Source: Nocardioides sp.
GTDB taxonomy: Bacteria; Actinomycetota; Actinomycetes; Propionibacteriales; Nocardioidaceae
Assembly (NCBI RefSeq): GCF_014360585.1
Contig: NZ_JACIXG010000002.1
Coordinates: forward strand, 62,001-126,000
Direction of reading: 5' to 3'
Length of the DNA stretch: 64,000 bases
Positions 15,896 to 26,000 of the stretch are shown here, in pieces (positions within the stretch are counted from its first letter, which is position 1; every line of letters begins with the position of its first letter). The position numbers and the translations under genes were made by a program. The notes beneath the pieces are model-generated. The model did no database searches and had not been told where the DNA came from. It was given only the letters and a program-made list of their open reading frames with translations.

Positions 15896-17062
15896 ATGAC
15901 GACCCTCAGTAACAAGGCCGCGATCGTCGGCATCGGCGCCACCGAGTTCTCCAAGGACTCCGGACGCTCCGAGCTCCAGCTCTCCGTCGAGGCGACCCGA
16001 GCGGCCCTGAAGGACGCCGGTCTGACGCCGGGAGACGTCGACGGGCTGACCACGTTCACCATGGACAGCAGCTCCGAGATCGCGCTGGCCCGCGAGCTCG
16101 GCCTCGGCTCCTTACGGTTCTTCTCCCGGATCAACTACGGCGGTGGTGCGGCCTGCGCGACGATCCAGCAGGCCGCCATGGCGGTCGCGACCGGGGTCGC
16201 GGACGTCGTCGTCGCCTACCGCGGCTTCAACGAGCGCTCCGGTCAGCGCTTCGGCCAGGTGCAGCCGTGGGCCGCCCAGCAGGTCAACACCAACGGCATC
16301 GACAACGCCTGGACCTACCCGCTCGGGCTCTCGACCCCCGCGGCGACGGTCGCCATGCAGGCGCGCCGCTACATGCACGACTACGGCGTGACCAGCGCGG
16401 ACTTCGGTGCGGTGGCCGTCGCCGACCGCCGCCATGCCGCGACCAACCCTGCCGCGTTCTTCTACCAGAAGCCGATCACGCTCGAGGACCACCAGGCCTC
16501 CCGGATGATCGCCGACCCGCTGCACCTGCTCGACTGCTGCCAGGAGTCAGACGGTGCCGTCGCGATCGTCGTCACCAACCCGGAGCGGGCCCGCGACCTG
16601 CCCAATCCGCCGGTCCACATCGCCGCGGCCGCCCAGGGCAGCGCCCCCGACCAGTACGTGATGACCTCCTACTACCGCGACGAGATCGGCATCCCGGAGA
16701 TGGGCGTGGTCGCCAAGGATCTGTGGCGCCAGTCCGGCCTCACCCCGGCCGACATCGACACCGCCGTCCTCTACGACCACTTCACCCCCTACGTACTCAT
16801 GCAGCTCGAGGAGCTCGGCTTCTGCGGCAGGGGAGAGGCGAAGGACTTCGTACGCGACGGGGCCATCGAGCTCGGCGGCCGGCTGCCCGTCAACACCCAT
16901 GGCGGCCAGCTCGGCGAGGCCTACCTGCACGGCATGAACGGGATCGCCGAAGGCGTACGCCAGGTTCGCGGCACCTCGGTGAACCAGGTCCCCGGCGCCG
17001 CCCATGTGCTCGTCACCGCCGGCACCGGCGTACCGACGAGCGGGCTGGTGCTCAAACGTTGA
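15896..17062 (+). CDS. ltp2: Ltp2, thiolase-fold steroid side-chain aldolase
   Basis: A 388-residue thiolase-like protein starting at ATG 15896. It aligns with mycobacterial Ltp2 (about 386 residues): AAIVGIGATEFSKDSGRSE at the N-terminus, RINYGGGAACATIQQAAMAV, YDHFTPYVLMQLEELGFC, and NTHGGQLGEAYLHGMNG near the end. The thiolase nucleophilic cysteine and the usual GHPxG box are replaced, as expected for an aldolase. Ltp2 cleaves the 17-hydroxy-propionyl-CoA side chain to release propionyl-CoA and the ring ketone, in complex with the DUF35 protein encoded two genes upstream. A hairpin separates it from chsH1. Confidence 0.9.
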   Translation: MTTLSNKAAIVGIGATEFSKDSGRSELQLSVEATRAALKDAGLTPGDVDGLTTFTMDSSSEIALARELGLGSLRFFSRINYGGGAACATIQQAAMAVATGVADVVVAYRGFNERSGQRFGQVQPWAAQQVNTNGIDNAWTYPLGLSTPAATVAMQARRYMHDYGVTSADFGAVAVADRRHAATNPAAFFYQKPITLEDHQASRMIADPLHLLDCCQESDGAVAIVVTNPERARDLPNPPVHIAAAAQGSAPDQYVMTSYYRDEIGIPEMGVVAKDLWRQSGLTPADIDTAVLYDHFTPYVLMQLEELGFCGRGEAKDFVRDGAIELGGRLPVNTHGGQLGEAYLHGMNGIAEGVRQVRGTSVNQVPGAAHVLVTAGTGVPTSGLVLKR

Positions 17063-17133
17063 TCGGGGCAGCGGTCGGAAGCCGGCTCGATATGGGCGAT
17101 CGCGCGGCGTACCCGGCCCTGACCCCGACTTGC

Positions 17134-18348
17134 TCATTCCAAGCCGGCGTTGAGGAATTTCGCAAGCCGCTCCATGCCGTCGGCCAACGCATCGTCGGCG
17201 AGGGCGTAGGAGAACCGTGCGTACCCAGGGGCCCCAAACGCTTCACCCGGAACGAAGGCAACCTTGGCGTTGTCGAGCACCATCTCGGCTAGCTGCAGAG
17301 TCGACGTGATGGGCGTGCCGTAAAGCCGTTGGCCGATCAGGCGTCGGAACGAGGGGAAGATGTAGAAGGCCCCGCTGGGCAGTTGGCACTCGACCCCCGG
17401 CATCTGGGACAGGAAACGGTAGATGGCTTGGCGGCGCTGGTCGAAGGCACGATGCATTCGGCAGAACTCCTCGAGGTCGCCGGAGACAGCTGCGTTTGCT
17501 GCTCTTTGTGCCACGTGAGACACATGTGAGGTTACATGTGATTGGTAGTGCTCGAACTGTGAAGCAAGTGCGCTCGGGGCGAGCAGCCACCCGACGCGCC
17601 ATCCCGTCATGCTGTGGGTCTTGGCGACCCCGTTGACCACGATCGTTCGCTGGGCCATCTCCGGGACTTCGACCGGGATGGAGTGGAATGTGGCGTCTCC
17701 GTAGACCAGATGTTCGTAGATTTCATCGGTGATGATCCAGATGTCGTGTTCAAGTGCCCATCGTCCGATCGTCTGGATCTGCTCTCTGGTGTAGACGGAT
17801 CCTGTCGGGTTCGAGGGTGATGCGAGCACGAGGGCTTTGGTCCGAGCGGTGAAGGCAGCGTCTAGGTCATCCACCGTCAGCCGAAACCCGGTGTCCTCGC
17901 GACAGGTGACGAACCGGACGATCCCGCCGAGCATCCTCGTCGCTTCCGGGTAGGTGCTCCAGTAAGGTGTCGGAACGAGGACCTCATCGCCATTCTCGAC
18001 GAGGGCGGCAAGCGCAGCGAAGACTGCCTGCTTGCCTCCATTCGTCACCAGAACCTGTTCTGGTTCGACGGGGAACCCGCTGTCGCGGAGCGTCTTCTCT
18101 GCGATGTTGGCCCGCAGTTCCGGAAGTCCCGCCGTGGGACCGTACTTCTGCATCCGCGGATCCCGGCACGCCTGGACGGCAGCCTCGACGATGTGACTAG
18201 GGGTTGGGAAGTCGGGTTCGCCTGCGCCGAAGCTGACGATATTCTGGCCGGCGGCGCGTAGCGCCTTAGCCTTGCTGTCCACGATCAGGGTGGGCGATCC
18301 CGAAACAGCATTGAACCGCTGAGATGTTGCCAATGGGATGATGCTCAC
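17134..18348 (-). CDS. Class I/II PLP aminotransferase (aspartate aminotransferase family)
   Basis: A 404-residue fold-type I aminotransferase. GTG 18348 overlaps the transporter stop as GTGA, so this start is preferred over the longer open frame. Signs are FGAGEPDFPTP (about residue 35), SPSNPTGSVY, ITDEIYEHLVYGD, the PLP lysine in VNGVAKTHSMTGWRVGW (about residue 240) and a C-terminal ARFSYA with the substrate arginine. Its lower GC and ordinary codon mix differ from flanking genes. It is the last gene of a three-gene operon with an MFS transporter and a beta-keto-acid cleavage enzyme, so it probably converts an amino compound to the keto acid or the reverse. The substrate is unknown. Confidence 0.85.
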   Translation of the reverse strand: MSIIPLATSQRFNAVSGSPTLIVDSKAKALRAAGQNIVSFGAGEPDFPTPSHIVEAAVQACRDPRMQKYGPTAGLPELRANIAEKTLRDSGFPVEPEQVLVTNGGKQAVFAALAALVENGDEVLVPTPYWSTYPEATRMLGGIVRFVTCREDTGFRLTVDDLDAAFTARTKALVLASPSNPTGSVYTREQIQTIGRWALEHDIWIITDEIYEHLVYGDATFHSIPVEVPEMAQRTIVVNGVAKTHSMTGWRVGWLLAPSALASQFEHYQSHVTSHVSHVAQRAANAAVSGDLEEFCRMHRAFDQRRQAIYRFLSQMPGVECQLPSGAFYIFPSFRRLIGQRLYGTPITSTLQLAEMVLDNAKVAFVPGEAFGAPGYARFSYALADDALADGMERLAKFLNAGLE

Positions 18349-19631
18349 TTGGGCTCCTGCTCTGCAAGGGTGCGCTCGGGCAACGTGTTGACACCTGAGG
18401 AGGTTGCGGGGCTCCTGCGTCCGACCAGTGGTGATGTTCTTGTCAGTGATAGTCCGACAACGCAGGCCAGTAGGAGCAAGATCCATCCGGTTGTGTAAGA
18501 GCCGGTGCGGTCGCTGAGGAGCCCAAGCAACGGTGGCGCGAGCACGACAGCAACCTGGTTGAAAGCCATGGCGCTACCGATTGCGAAGCCCTGTCGGCCG
18601 GGCGGCGAGACTTCGGAGAGATAGGTGACCCAAGGTCCGTACCAGCCGATCCCGAAGAAGCCGAGCAGAGCGACGATCCCACCGATCGCCCAGGGACTCT
18701 CGACAGGTAGCTTCACCAAGGCGAAGATCGCGACGGCGCAGGCGACCATGCACATACGTACGGTGGTGAAGCGGTCGGCGGCAGCGTGATCGGTCATTGC
18801 CGCGAGTGCGACCCGTCCGACGACGCCTGCAACTTGTGCGAGGACGACAAAGCCAGCTGCCTGACCAAGCGGGAGCCCGACCGTGTGGTGGAGGTGCAGC
18901 GCAGTCAGGAGAAGCACTCCGTACTGCACAGTGATGAGGACAACTCCAGCCGCAATGATGCGTCTCATCGCAGGCGAGCGCAGAACCTCCGTGCGCGAGG
19001 CTCGGTGCCTGGTGACCTCGCGAAGGCCCTCAGGCGATTGCGATTCAGGGGGCCGACGGTAGAGAGCGGCGAAGCAGATCGCGCCCAGGAGGGCGACGCC
19101 ACCGCCGAACAGTAGCGTCGCCTGCCATCCGAAGTGGACGCTGATCATCGGAAGCGAGGCAGCAGCAGCTGCACCGCCGAGAGGCAGACCTGCTTGCCGG
19201 ATACCCATCGCAAGGCCGCGCTGGTTGGCGGGGAACCAACCAGCGACGGCTTTGCTACCTCCAGGTTGCGCCGTGCTGTATCCGGCTCCGACCACCAGGA
19301 GCGCTAGGAGCAGCCACGGGTAGGAGGAGGTGATACTGCCGGCGAGCAACGCGATCCCGACCAAGGCTGTGCCGCAGGCGACAACCGTTCGTTCGCCCAG
19401 TCGATCGAGCAACTCGCCGGCGATGACCAGCCCGACCAGCGGAACCAGTTGCGCGGCCGACAGGAGCAGACCGAGTTCAAACGTGTTCAACGACAAGGCG
19501 AGCTGGAGGTATCCCCCGAGTGCTCCGAGGCCCTGCACGAAGAAGCAGGCCATCGCCTGGGCAAAGGTAGCCGACGCCAAGATCACCCAGCGGTAGGACC
19601 GTTCCTCAGACCCAGCAGAACCCACCGTCAC
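18345..19631 (-). CDS. MFS transporter
   Basis: A 428-residue major facilitator with about 12 hydrophobic segments. The loop 2-3 motif is GELLDRLGERTVV (about residue 72), and a polar central loop (RRPPESQSPEGLREVTRHRASR) separates the halves at about residue 200. GTG 19631 overlaps the upstream stop as GTGA, showing translational coupling. The nearest family by eye is the MFS group that imports or exports organic acids (OxlT/MCT-like). It sits between the beta-keto-acid cleavage enzyme and the aminotransferase, so it likely carries the substrate or product of that pathway. Confidence 0.85.
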   Translation of the reverse strand: MTVGSAGSEERSYRWVILASATFAQAMACFFVQGLGALGGYLQLALSLNTFELGLLLSAAQLVPLVGLVIAGELLDRLGERTVVACGTALVGIALLAGSITSSYPWLLLALLVVGAGYSTAQPGGSKAVAGWFPANQRGLAMGIRQAGLPLGGAAAAASLPMISVHFGWQATLLFGGGVALLGAICFAALYRRPPESQSPEGLREVTRHRASRTEVLRSPAMRRIIAAGVVLITVQYGVLLLTALHLHHTVGLPLGQAAGFVVLAQVAGVVGRVALAAMTDHAAADRFTTVRMCMVACAVAIFALVKLPVESPWAIGGIVALLGFFGIGWYGPWVTYLSEVSPPGRQGFAIGSAMAFNQVAVVLAPPLLGLLSDRTGSYTTGWILLLLACVVGLSLTRTSPLVGRRSPATSSGVNTLPERTLAEQEPK

Positions 19632-20917
19632 GGTTGCGGAACCAGCACTCGAGCGTCCGCGAGATGCGTGAAGCGCTGGGAAGGGTCACGTTGCTCGCCA
19701 GCCACCTGCTCACGCAGCATGTCGATCCTCATGCGGCGCTCCACTACGTCGGTGTTGGTCTCAAGGTCCACCCCGTGACGCCGGATCTCATCACGCGCGA
19801 TGGCAACGAGGTCCGCGTTCTCACCCTCGACCACCCTACCGGCCTCGTTGACGATGTAGGGGGTGTCTTCCATGCCAACGCGCAAGATGTCCACTCCGCT
19901 ATCTGGTTGCGCGGCATAGGCCGCCATTCTGCGTAGGGCGCAGACTGCACGTCCTTCGGGATCGATGTCGAGGGGCAGGAAGTGTTCTTCGGCCTGCTGC
20001 GGGAGGACTGCAGCGCCGACACTGATCGTTACTCGCCTCGTGCGCGTCTCGGGGTCATCGAGGTCGTATTCCAAGCGTTTGGCCAAGTCGACGACGGCCT
20101 TGAACTCTGCGTAGGTGTGTGGAAAGGGCAAACGCGGCGAGAATCCGAAAAGGAGAGTGATATTCAGTTGACCCGAGTCACCGAGGCGGATCTGCGGATG
20201 CTCGATAGCGTAGCGAGCCATCGCGTAGCTGCGATCCAGTTGGACCCACTCGATCTCATGAAGCAAGCCCAACTGTCGCCGACGCTTGACGGCCTCGCTG
20301 TAAACGAGGAACTGTACGCGGGGGGAAGTTCTTCCATAGTCCGCACCATTCGAGGTCGAATGCGTTTGAAGCGATGCGGACTCCTCGTTATCGCTAGGCA
20401 CATTCTGCTCGATGATGTCGGCGAACGCACGGCTGCTCACCATGTCGGGCGAGATGGGACCGAACTTGCGTTCGATCTCGCAGATCACCTGAAGCTCCAC
20501 CGCGGCCTGGATGGTCACGAAGTGGGCGCCACCAAGGTGAAGGGGCAGCGCGCACTGGCTCACCCGCTCCCACTCGCCGAACTGGGCCACCCGCTCGCGC
20601 ACTTCGGCGCCGTTGCGACTGGCGCCGAAGCTCAGGAGCATGCCCGGGCACTCGCGCTGGATGCGGCTGCTCACTGCCTGGTAGATCTCGTTATCTGTTG
20701 TCTGTTCGCGGGTCTCAGGGTTGCGGGCGTGGTAGTGGAAGTACCGGACTCCGGCTTGGTACAGGGTGACCGCTTCCTCGATGATCTCCTCGGTGGCGGC
20801 TTTGATCGATGCTCCTGTGCAGATTCGATCGAGCACGTCATCACCGGTTGCCCGGTGGTTCCACGGCGTGAACTTCGCGCCGGTCGATGCACACCCGAGA
20901 ATTAGTCGACCTGACAT
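19628..20917 (-). CDS. BKACE-family (DUF849) beta-keto acid cleavage enzyme
   Basis: A 429-residue protein starting at ATG 20917 behind GGAGGAAT. N-terminal GCASTGAKFTPWNHR, the metal-binding pair in YFHYHARNPETREQTTDN (about residues 59-76), and late DILRVGMEDTPYIV are BKACE signatures; the family cleaves a beta-keto acid with acetyl-CoA to give acetoacetate and a new CoA ester. Typical members have about 275-310 residues, so this one is roughly 120 longer, with extra sequence around residues 160-240 and 280-310. It heads the operon with the transporter and aminotransferase. Substrate unknown; family call fairly secure, exact role not. Confidence 0.75.
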   Translation of the reverse strand: MSGRLILGCASTGAKFTPWNHRATGDDVLDRICTGASIKAATEEIIEEAVTLYQAGVRYFHYHARNPETREQTTDNEIYQAVSSRIQRECPGMLLSFGASRNGAEVRERVAQFGEWERVSQCALPLHLGGAHFVTIQAAVELQVICEIERKFGPISPDMVSSRAFADIIEQNVPSDNEESASLQTHSTSNGADYGRTSPRVQFLVYSEAVKRRRQLGLLHEIEWVQLDRSYAMARYAIEHPQIRLGDSGQLNITLLFGFSPRLPFPHTYAEFKAVVDLAKRLEYDLDDPETRTRRVTISVGAAVLPQQAEEHFLPLDIDPEGRAVCALRRMAAYAAQPDSGVDILRVGMEDTPYIVNEAGRVVEGENADLVAIARDEIRRHGVDLETNTDVVERRMRIDMLREQVAGEQRDPSQRFTHLADARVLVPQP

Positions 20918-21340
20918 CTATTCCTCCCGAAACAAGTTTGAGAACCATGCCACGTGTTTCCTGCGGGTGCGGCCTATCAATGAGCTGGCCACACCCCGCT
21001 CGTTTCCCCAAATAACAGTGTCAATCAGTAGCGATAGCGTCGACGGACCGGGAGCGACTGTTACGTGAATGCTACGTGTATGAGCCTGCCTGTTATCAGA
21101 CTCGAATGGCTGGCAATGGTCACCCGTAATAGGTCTGAACACCCGCAGAAAAGGGAGACGTCAGTCACAATTCGAGGCGGGAGGCGCTGACGGGTACCTG
21201 CGGATATCGGAGGTGACCGGGTCGTGTACTGGCTCGGCTTCGCATCTCGCGATCACGATGAGCCGGGTTCGGAAGCGGAGACCTCGCGTCCGCTCCAAGG
21301 GTCAGCACGCTTGGTGGCGGCCTGGTGGTGGGTGGTTGAA
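20918..21340. other. Intergenic region, AT-richer, no gene seen
   Basis: About 420 bases lie between the BKACE start and the amylase control region. The part around 20990-21130 is noticeably AT-richer than the rest of the window. Short open frames exist on both strands but none has a ribosome site plus credible protein sequence. The leftward BKACE operon promoter must be here. I see no RNA gene. Confidence 0.5.
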
Positions 21341-21341
21341 A

Positions 21342-21360
21342 CTTGCGCAAACTCTTGCAG
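21342..21360 (+). promoter_or_regulatory. Direct CTTGC repeat, candidate maltose-type regulator site
   Basis: CTTGCGC (21342-21348) and CTTGCAG (21354-21360) are repeated at 12-base spacing, about 175 bases before the amylase. Direct CTTGCA-type repeats are the known sites of the LacI-family maltose regulator (MalR/Reg1) in Streptomyces amylase promoters. No such regulator is encoded in the window. Confidence 0.6.
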
Positions 21361-21443
21361 TTTCACGCTCCGCCTGGCGTTGCTTCCTTGAGATGTCTCC
21401 CTGCGGGGGTTGACGTGTGACGGTGATCACTCATACGGTCAGC

Positions 21444-21459
21444 CTGCAAGATCTTGCAG
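21444..21459. promoter_or_regulatory. Perfect CTTGCAG palindrome before amylase
   Basis: CTGCAAGATCTTGCAG is a perfect 16-base palindrome containing the same CTTGCAG half-site as the repeat about 90 bases upstream. It lies about 75 bases before the amylase start, so the two could work as a pair of operators. Confidence 0.6.
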
Positions 21460-21533
21460 CAAGATTCAACCGCGCTTTGTCACCCCCATCACCCGTCCGG
21501 ACATCGCGCGTTGCCTTCGACCTAGGAGGAACC

Positions 21534-22925
21534 ATGGCGAGAAGACCCATGGCTGCCGCACTTGCCCTCTTGGCGGGAGCCGCTGTCGCGCTCACGATCC
21601 CGGTCTCGGCCCCGGAGCGAGCACTAGCCGCACCGCCGGGAGACAAGGACGTCACCGCGGTGATGTTCGAATGGAAGTTCGCCTCGGTGGCTCGCGAATG
21701 CACCCAGACCCTGGGCCCCGCGGGCTACGGCTACGTCCAGGTGTCCCCGCCGCAGGAGCACATCCAGGGCTCGCAGTGGTGGACGTCCTACCAGCCCGTC
21801 AGCTACAAGATCGCGGGCCGCCTGGGCGACCGCGCCGCCTTCAAGAACATGATCGACACCTGTCATGCCGCGGGCGTGAAGGTCGTCGCCGACGCCGTCA
21901 TCAACCACATGTCCGCGGGCTCCGGCACCGGCACCGGCGGCTCGTCCTACGGCAAGTACGACTACCCCGGCCTCTACTCCTCCTACGACTTCGACAACTG
22001 CACGGCCACGATCAGCAACTACCAGGACCGGTTCAACGTCCAGGAGTGCGAGCTGGTCGGTCTCGCCGATCTCGACACCGGCGAGGACTACGTACGCGGC
22101 AGGATCGCCGGCTACCTCAACGATCTGCTCTCGCTCGGCGTCGACGGGTTCCGGATCGACGCGGCCAAGCACATGGCCGCCTCCGACCTGGCCGACATCA
22201 AGTCCCGGCTGAGCAACCCCAACGTCTACTGGAAGCAGGAGGCCATCTACGGCGCAGGGGAGGCGGTCTCGCCCAGCGAATACCTCGGCAACGGCGACGT
22301 CCAGGAGTTCCGCTACGCCCGCGACCTGAAGCGGGTCTTCGAGAACGAGAACCTCGCTTACCTGAAGAACTACGGCGAGGGCTGGGGCTACATGTCCTCG
22401 GGCAGCTCGGCCGTCTTCGTCGACAACCACGACACCGAGCGCGGCGGCGACACGCTCAGCTACAAGGACGGCGCCAACTACACCCTGGCCAACGTCTTCA
22501 TGCTGGCCTGGCCCTACGGCTCGCCCGATGTCCACTCCGGCTACGAGTGGAGCGACAAGGACGCCGGCCCGCCCAACGCCGGTGCGGTCAACGCCTGCTG
22601 GCAGGACGGCTGGAAGTGCCAGCACGCCTGGCCCGAGATCAAGAAGATGGTCGCCTTCCGCAACACCGCCCGTGGCCAGGCCGTGACCAACTGGTGGGAC
22701 AACGGCGGCGACCAGATCGCCTTCGGGCGAGGCAGCAAGGCGTACGTCGCGATCAACCACGAGCCCTGGACGCTGACCCGCACCTTCCAGACGTCGCTGG
22801 CCGCGGGCACCTACTGCGACGTACAGAGCGGCAAGAACGTCACGGTGAACGGCTCCGGTCAGTTCACCGCCACCCTCGGGGCCAACACCGCCCTCGCGCT
22901 GCACGTCGGCGCGACCTGCGGCTGA
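21534..22925 (+). CDS. Secreted alpha-amylase (GH13)
   Basis: A 463-residue alpha-amylase starting at ATG 21534 behind TAGGAGGA; the longer open frame runs through the operator and is rejected. A signal peptide ([20 protein letters not shown], cleavage near residues 28-33) precedes the GH13 barrel. Catalytic residues are Asp209 in [10 protein letters not shown], Glu236 in YWKQEAIYG and Asp300 in [10 protein letters not shown]; the whole stretch resembles Streptomyces alpha-amylases. A C-terminal beta domain ends the protein and no separate starch-binding domain is seen. It cleaves internal alpha-1,4 bonds of starch outside the cell. The pullulanase gene follows after a hairpin. Confidence 0.93.
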   Translation: MARRPMAAALALLAGAAVALTIPVSAPERALAAPPGDKDVTAVMFEWKFASVARECTQTLGPAGYGYVQVSPPQEHIQGSQWWTSYQPVSYKIAGRLGDRAAFKNMIDTCHAAGVKVVADAVINHMSAGSGTGTGGSSYGKYDYPGLYSSYDFDNCTATISNYQDRFNVQECELVGLADLDTGEDYVRGRIAGYLNDLLSLGVDGFRIDAAKHMAASDLADIKSRLSNPNVYWKQEAIYGAGEAVSPSEYLGNGDVQEFRYARDLKRVFENENLAYLKNYGEGWGYMSSGSSAVFVDNHDTERGGDTLSYKDGANYTLANVFMLAWPYGSPDVHSGYEWSDKDAGPPNAGAVNACWQDGWKCQHAWPEIKKMVAFRNTARGQAVTNWWDNGGDQIAFGRGSKAYVAINHEPWTLTRTFQTSLAAGTYCDVQSGKNVTVNGSGQFTATLGANTALALHVGATCG

Positions 22926-22936
22926 CATCCCCTCGG

Positions 22937-22978
22937 CCGACCGTCCGGCGCCGCCCCCCATGGGCGCCGGGCGGTCGG
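22937..22978 (+). terminator. Hairpin between amylase and pullulanase
   Basis: Arms CCGACCGTCCGGCGCC (22937-22952) and its near-complement (22963-22978) pair over 16 bases with one G-T type mismatch around a 10-base loop. There is no T run, so it is a candidate actinobacterial stem-only terminator or an mRNA-stabilising element within an operon. Confidence 0.55.
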
Positions 22979-23020
22979 TCTCCACCGCATGCCCCCGCAT
23001 CATCCAGAGAGGCCCTCAAG

Positions 23021-26000
23021 GTGAATCGAAGAAGCGGCGCACGCAGTGCGCCCCGGACGGTCGCGACCGTGATCGCGACCGCACTGCTCGCCACGGCGTT
23101 GCAGACGGCCATGCCGGAGTCGGCGACCGCCGCCGCCCCGAAGCCGCCCTCGGATGCCAAGCTGGCCGCCGAGCCGGCCCGTCACGACGCGACGAAGGAG
23201 CAGTTCTACTTCGTGCTCCCTGACCGGTTCGCCAATGGCGAGACCGGCAACGACAAGGGCGGCCTGACCGGCAGCCGGACGTCGACCGGTTTCGATCCCA
23301 CCGACAAGGGCTTCTACCAGGGCGGCGACCTCGAGGGCATCACCGAGCGCCTCGACTACATCAAGGGTCTCGGCACCACCGCGATCTGGATGGCGCCGAT
23401 CTTCAAGAACAAGCCTGTCCAGGGCGAGGGCGAGAACGCCTCGGCCGGCTACCACGGCTACTGGATCACCGACTTCACCCAGGTCGACCCGCACTTCGGC
23501 ACCAACGCGGACCTCGAGACGCTGATCGACAAGGCCCACGCCAAGGGCATGAAGGTCTTCTTCGACGTCATCACCAACCACACCGCCGACACTGTCGACT
23601 ACGCCGAGAAGAAGTACGGCTACCGCCCCAAGGGCGCCTTCCCCTACCTCGACACCGAGGGCCGCCCCTTCGACGACGCCGAGCCGTCCTCGGACCGCAG
23701 GAAGGTCGACGAAGACTCGTTCCCCTACACCCCGGCGAACACCGGCGAGATGGTGCCGTCCTGGCTCAACGACCCGACGCTCTACCACAATCGCGGCGAC
23801 TCCACCTGGGAGGGCGAGTCGACCACGTACGGCGACTTCAGCGGCCTGGACGACCTCTGGACCGAGCGCCCCGAGGTCGTCGAAGGGATGACCGAGATCT
23901 ACCAGAGGTGGGTCCGCGACTTCGACATCGACGGCTTCCGCATCGACACCGTCAAGCACGTCGACCTGGACTTCTGGACCGAGTGGGCGACCGCCCTCGA
24001 CGCCTACGCAGCCAAGCAGGGCCGCGAGGACTTCTTCATGTTCGGCGAGGTCTACTCCGCCGACAGCGACATCACCTCGCCGTACGTCACCCGCGGCCGC
24101 CTCGACGCCACGCTCGACTTCCCGTTCCAGGACGCGGCCCGCGCCTACGCCTCCCTCGGCGCTCCGGCCGACCGGCTCGCAGGAGTCTTCGCCGACGACT
24201 ACAAGTACGCCACCGACAAGGCCAACGCGTACGAGCAGGTCACCTTCCTCGGCAACCACGACATGGGCCGCATCGGCACCTTCCTCCGCGCCGATCACCC
24301 GGGCGCGACCGACGCCGAGCTGGTCCAGCGTGCCCGGCTCGCCAACGAGCTGATGTTCCTCTCCCGCGGCAACCCGGTCGTCTACTACGGTGACGAGCAG
24401 GGCTTCACCGGCGCCGGCGGCGACAAGGACGCCCGCCAGACGCTGTTCGGCTCGAAGGTCGCCGACTACCTCGACGACGATCAGATCGGCACCGACCGCA
24501 CCCACGCCGACGACGCGTACGACCCGACCCACCCGCTCTATGCCGCCATCGCCGCCCTGGCGAAGCTCCGCACGGACCACCCCGCGCTGGCCGACGGCGC
24601 CCACAGGGAGCTCTACGCCAAGGACTCCGTCTACGCGTACTCGCGCACCGGTGAGAACCGCGAGTACGTGGTCGCGATCAACAACGCGGTCGAGGAGAAG
24701 ACCGTCACCCTGCCCGTGGAGTCGGCCGCCTTCGACACGATCTACGGCGGTGAGGCCGCCAAGGCAGCCGACGGCGGCACGATCACCGTGACCGTCCCCG
24801 CGCTCTCCTCGATCGTGCTGCGCGCCGAGGGCGAGCTCCCCGGGGCCACCGCGAAGCCCCAGCTGTCGCTGACGGCCCCGGCCGCCGGCGCCACCGGCAC
24901 CGTCACCCTCTCCGCCGACCCGGGGGAGACCGCGGACGCCCGCGTCGTCTTCGCCGCCCAGGTCGGCAACGGCAAGTGGCGCACGCTCGGCTCGGTCGAC
25001 CACGCCCCCTACAAGATCACCCAGTACGTCCCCGCGACCGTCGCCGCCGGAACCGCCCTGCGCTACAAGGCCGTGGTCGTCGATCGCGACGGCCGCACTG
25101 CGAGCGACCTCGCCGAGACCACCGCGGGGCAGGCGCCCGAGGCCGAGAAGCCGAGCGCCGTCGACCGCGACTACGCCGTCGTGCACTATCGGCGAGCTGA
25201 CGGTGACTACGACGGCTGGACCCTCGAGGCGGGCGGCCAGAGCGCGGCGTTCGACGGCCGCGACGCCTACGGCGCCTTCGCCTGGGTCAAGCTGCCCGAC
25301 GACACCGCGTCGCTGACCTACACGGTCGAGAAGGACGGTGCCACCGACGGCCCCGAGCGGACCATCGATCTCGCCGAGACCGGCGAGGTCTGGGTAGAGG
25401 CGGGCAACGACGGGCAGCAGACCACGAAGCCCGGCGGCGTCTACCCGGAGCCGGACACGTCCAAGGCGGTCATCCATCTGCACCGTGCCGACGGCGACTA
25501 TGACGGCTGGGGCCTGCACACCTGGACCGGTGCGGCCGATCCCACCGAGTGGTCCAAGCCGCTGCCGCCCACCGGCAAGGACGCCTACGGAGTCACCTTC
25601 GAGGTGCCGCTGGTGGACGGCGCGACCTCGCTGAACTACATCGTCCACAAGGGCGATGAGAAGGACATCCCGAACGACCGCTCGCTCGACCTGGCGACGT
25701 ACGGTCACGAGGTCTGGCTCAACTCCGGCGACACCGGCTACCTGCTGCCGTCGGTCGGGTCGGCGCCCGACCTCGACCTGAGCAAGGCGCAGGCGCAGTG
25801 GATCGACGCGGAGACCGTGGTGCTGCCCAAGGAGACGGCGGCCGGATCGGCGCTGTCGACGCAGCTGGTCTACGACCGCGACGGCGGCATCGCTGTCGAG
25901 GATGGCGCGCTCAGCAGCGAGGGCCGCTGGCTCCGGCTCCAGGACTCCTCGCTGACCGACGGGCAGAAGTCGGAGTTCCCCCACCTGAAGGAGTACGCCG

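Noticed and set aside
20918..21142. Possible leftward 74-codon gene ending at the BKACE start
   Set aside because: No ribosome site, no family resemblance, and its stop sits within the BKACE ribosome site; likely promoter DNA.
21417..21533. Longer amylase start
   Set aside because: This part contains the CTTGCAG palindrome and no signal peptide; ATG 21534 follows TAGGAGGA and opens a good signal peptide.
21410..23020. Upstream extension of the pullulanase frame through the amylase gene
   Set aside because: It is a stop-free shadow of the amylase gene in another frame. The GTG at 23021 with GAGAGG and a signal peptide is the clear start.
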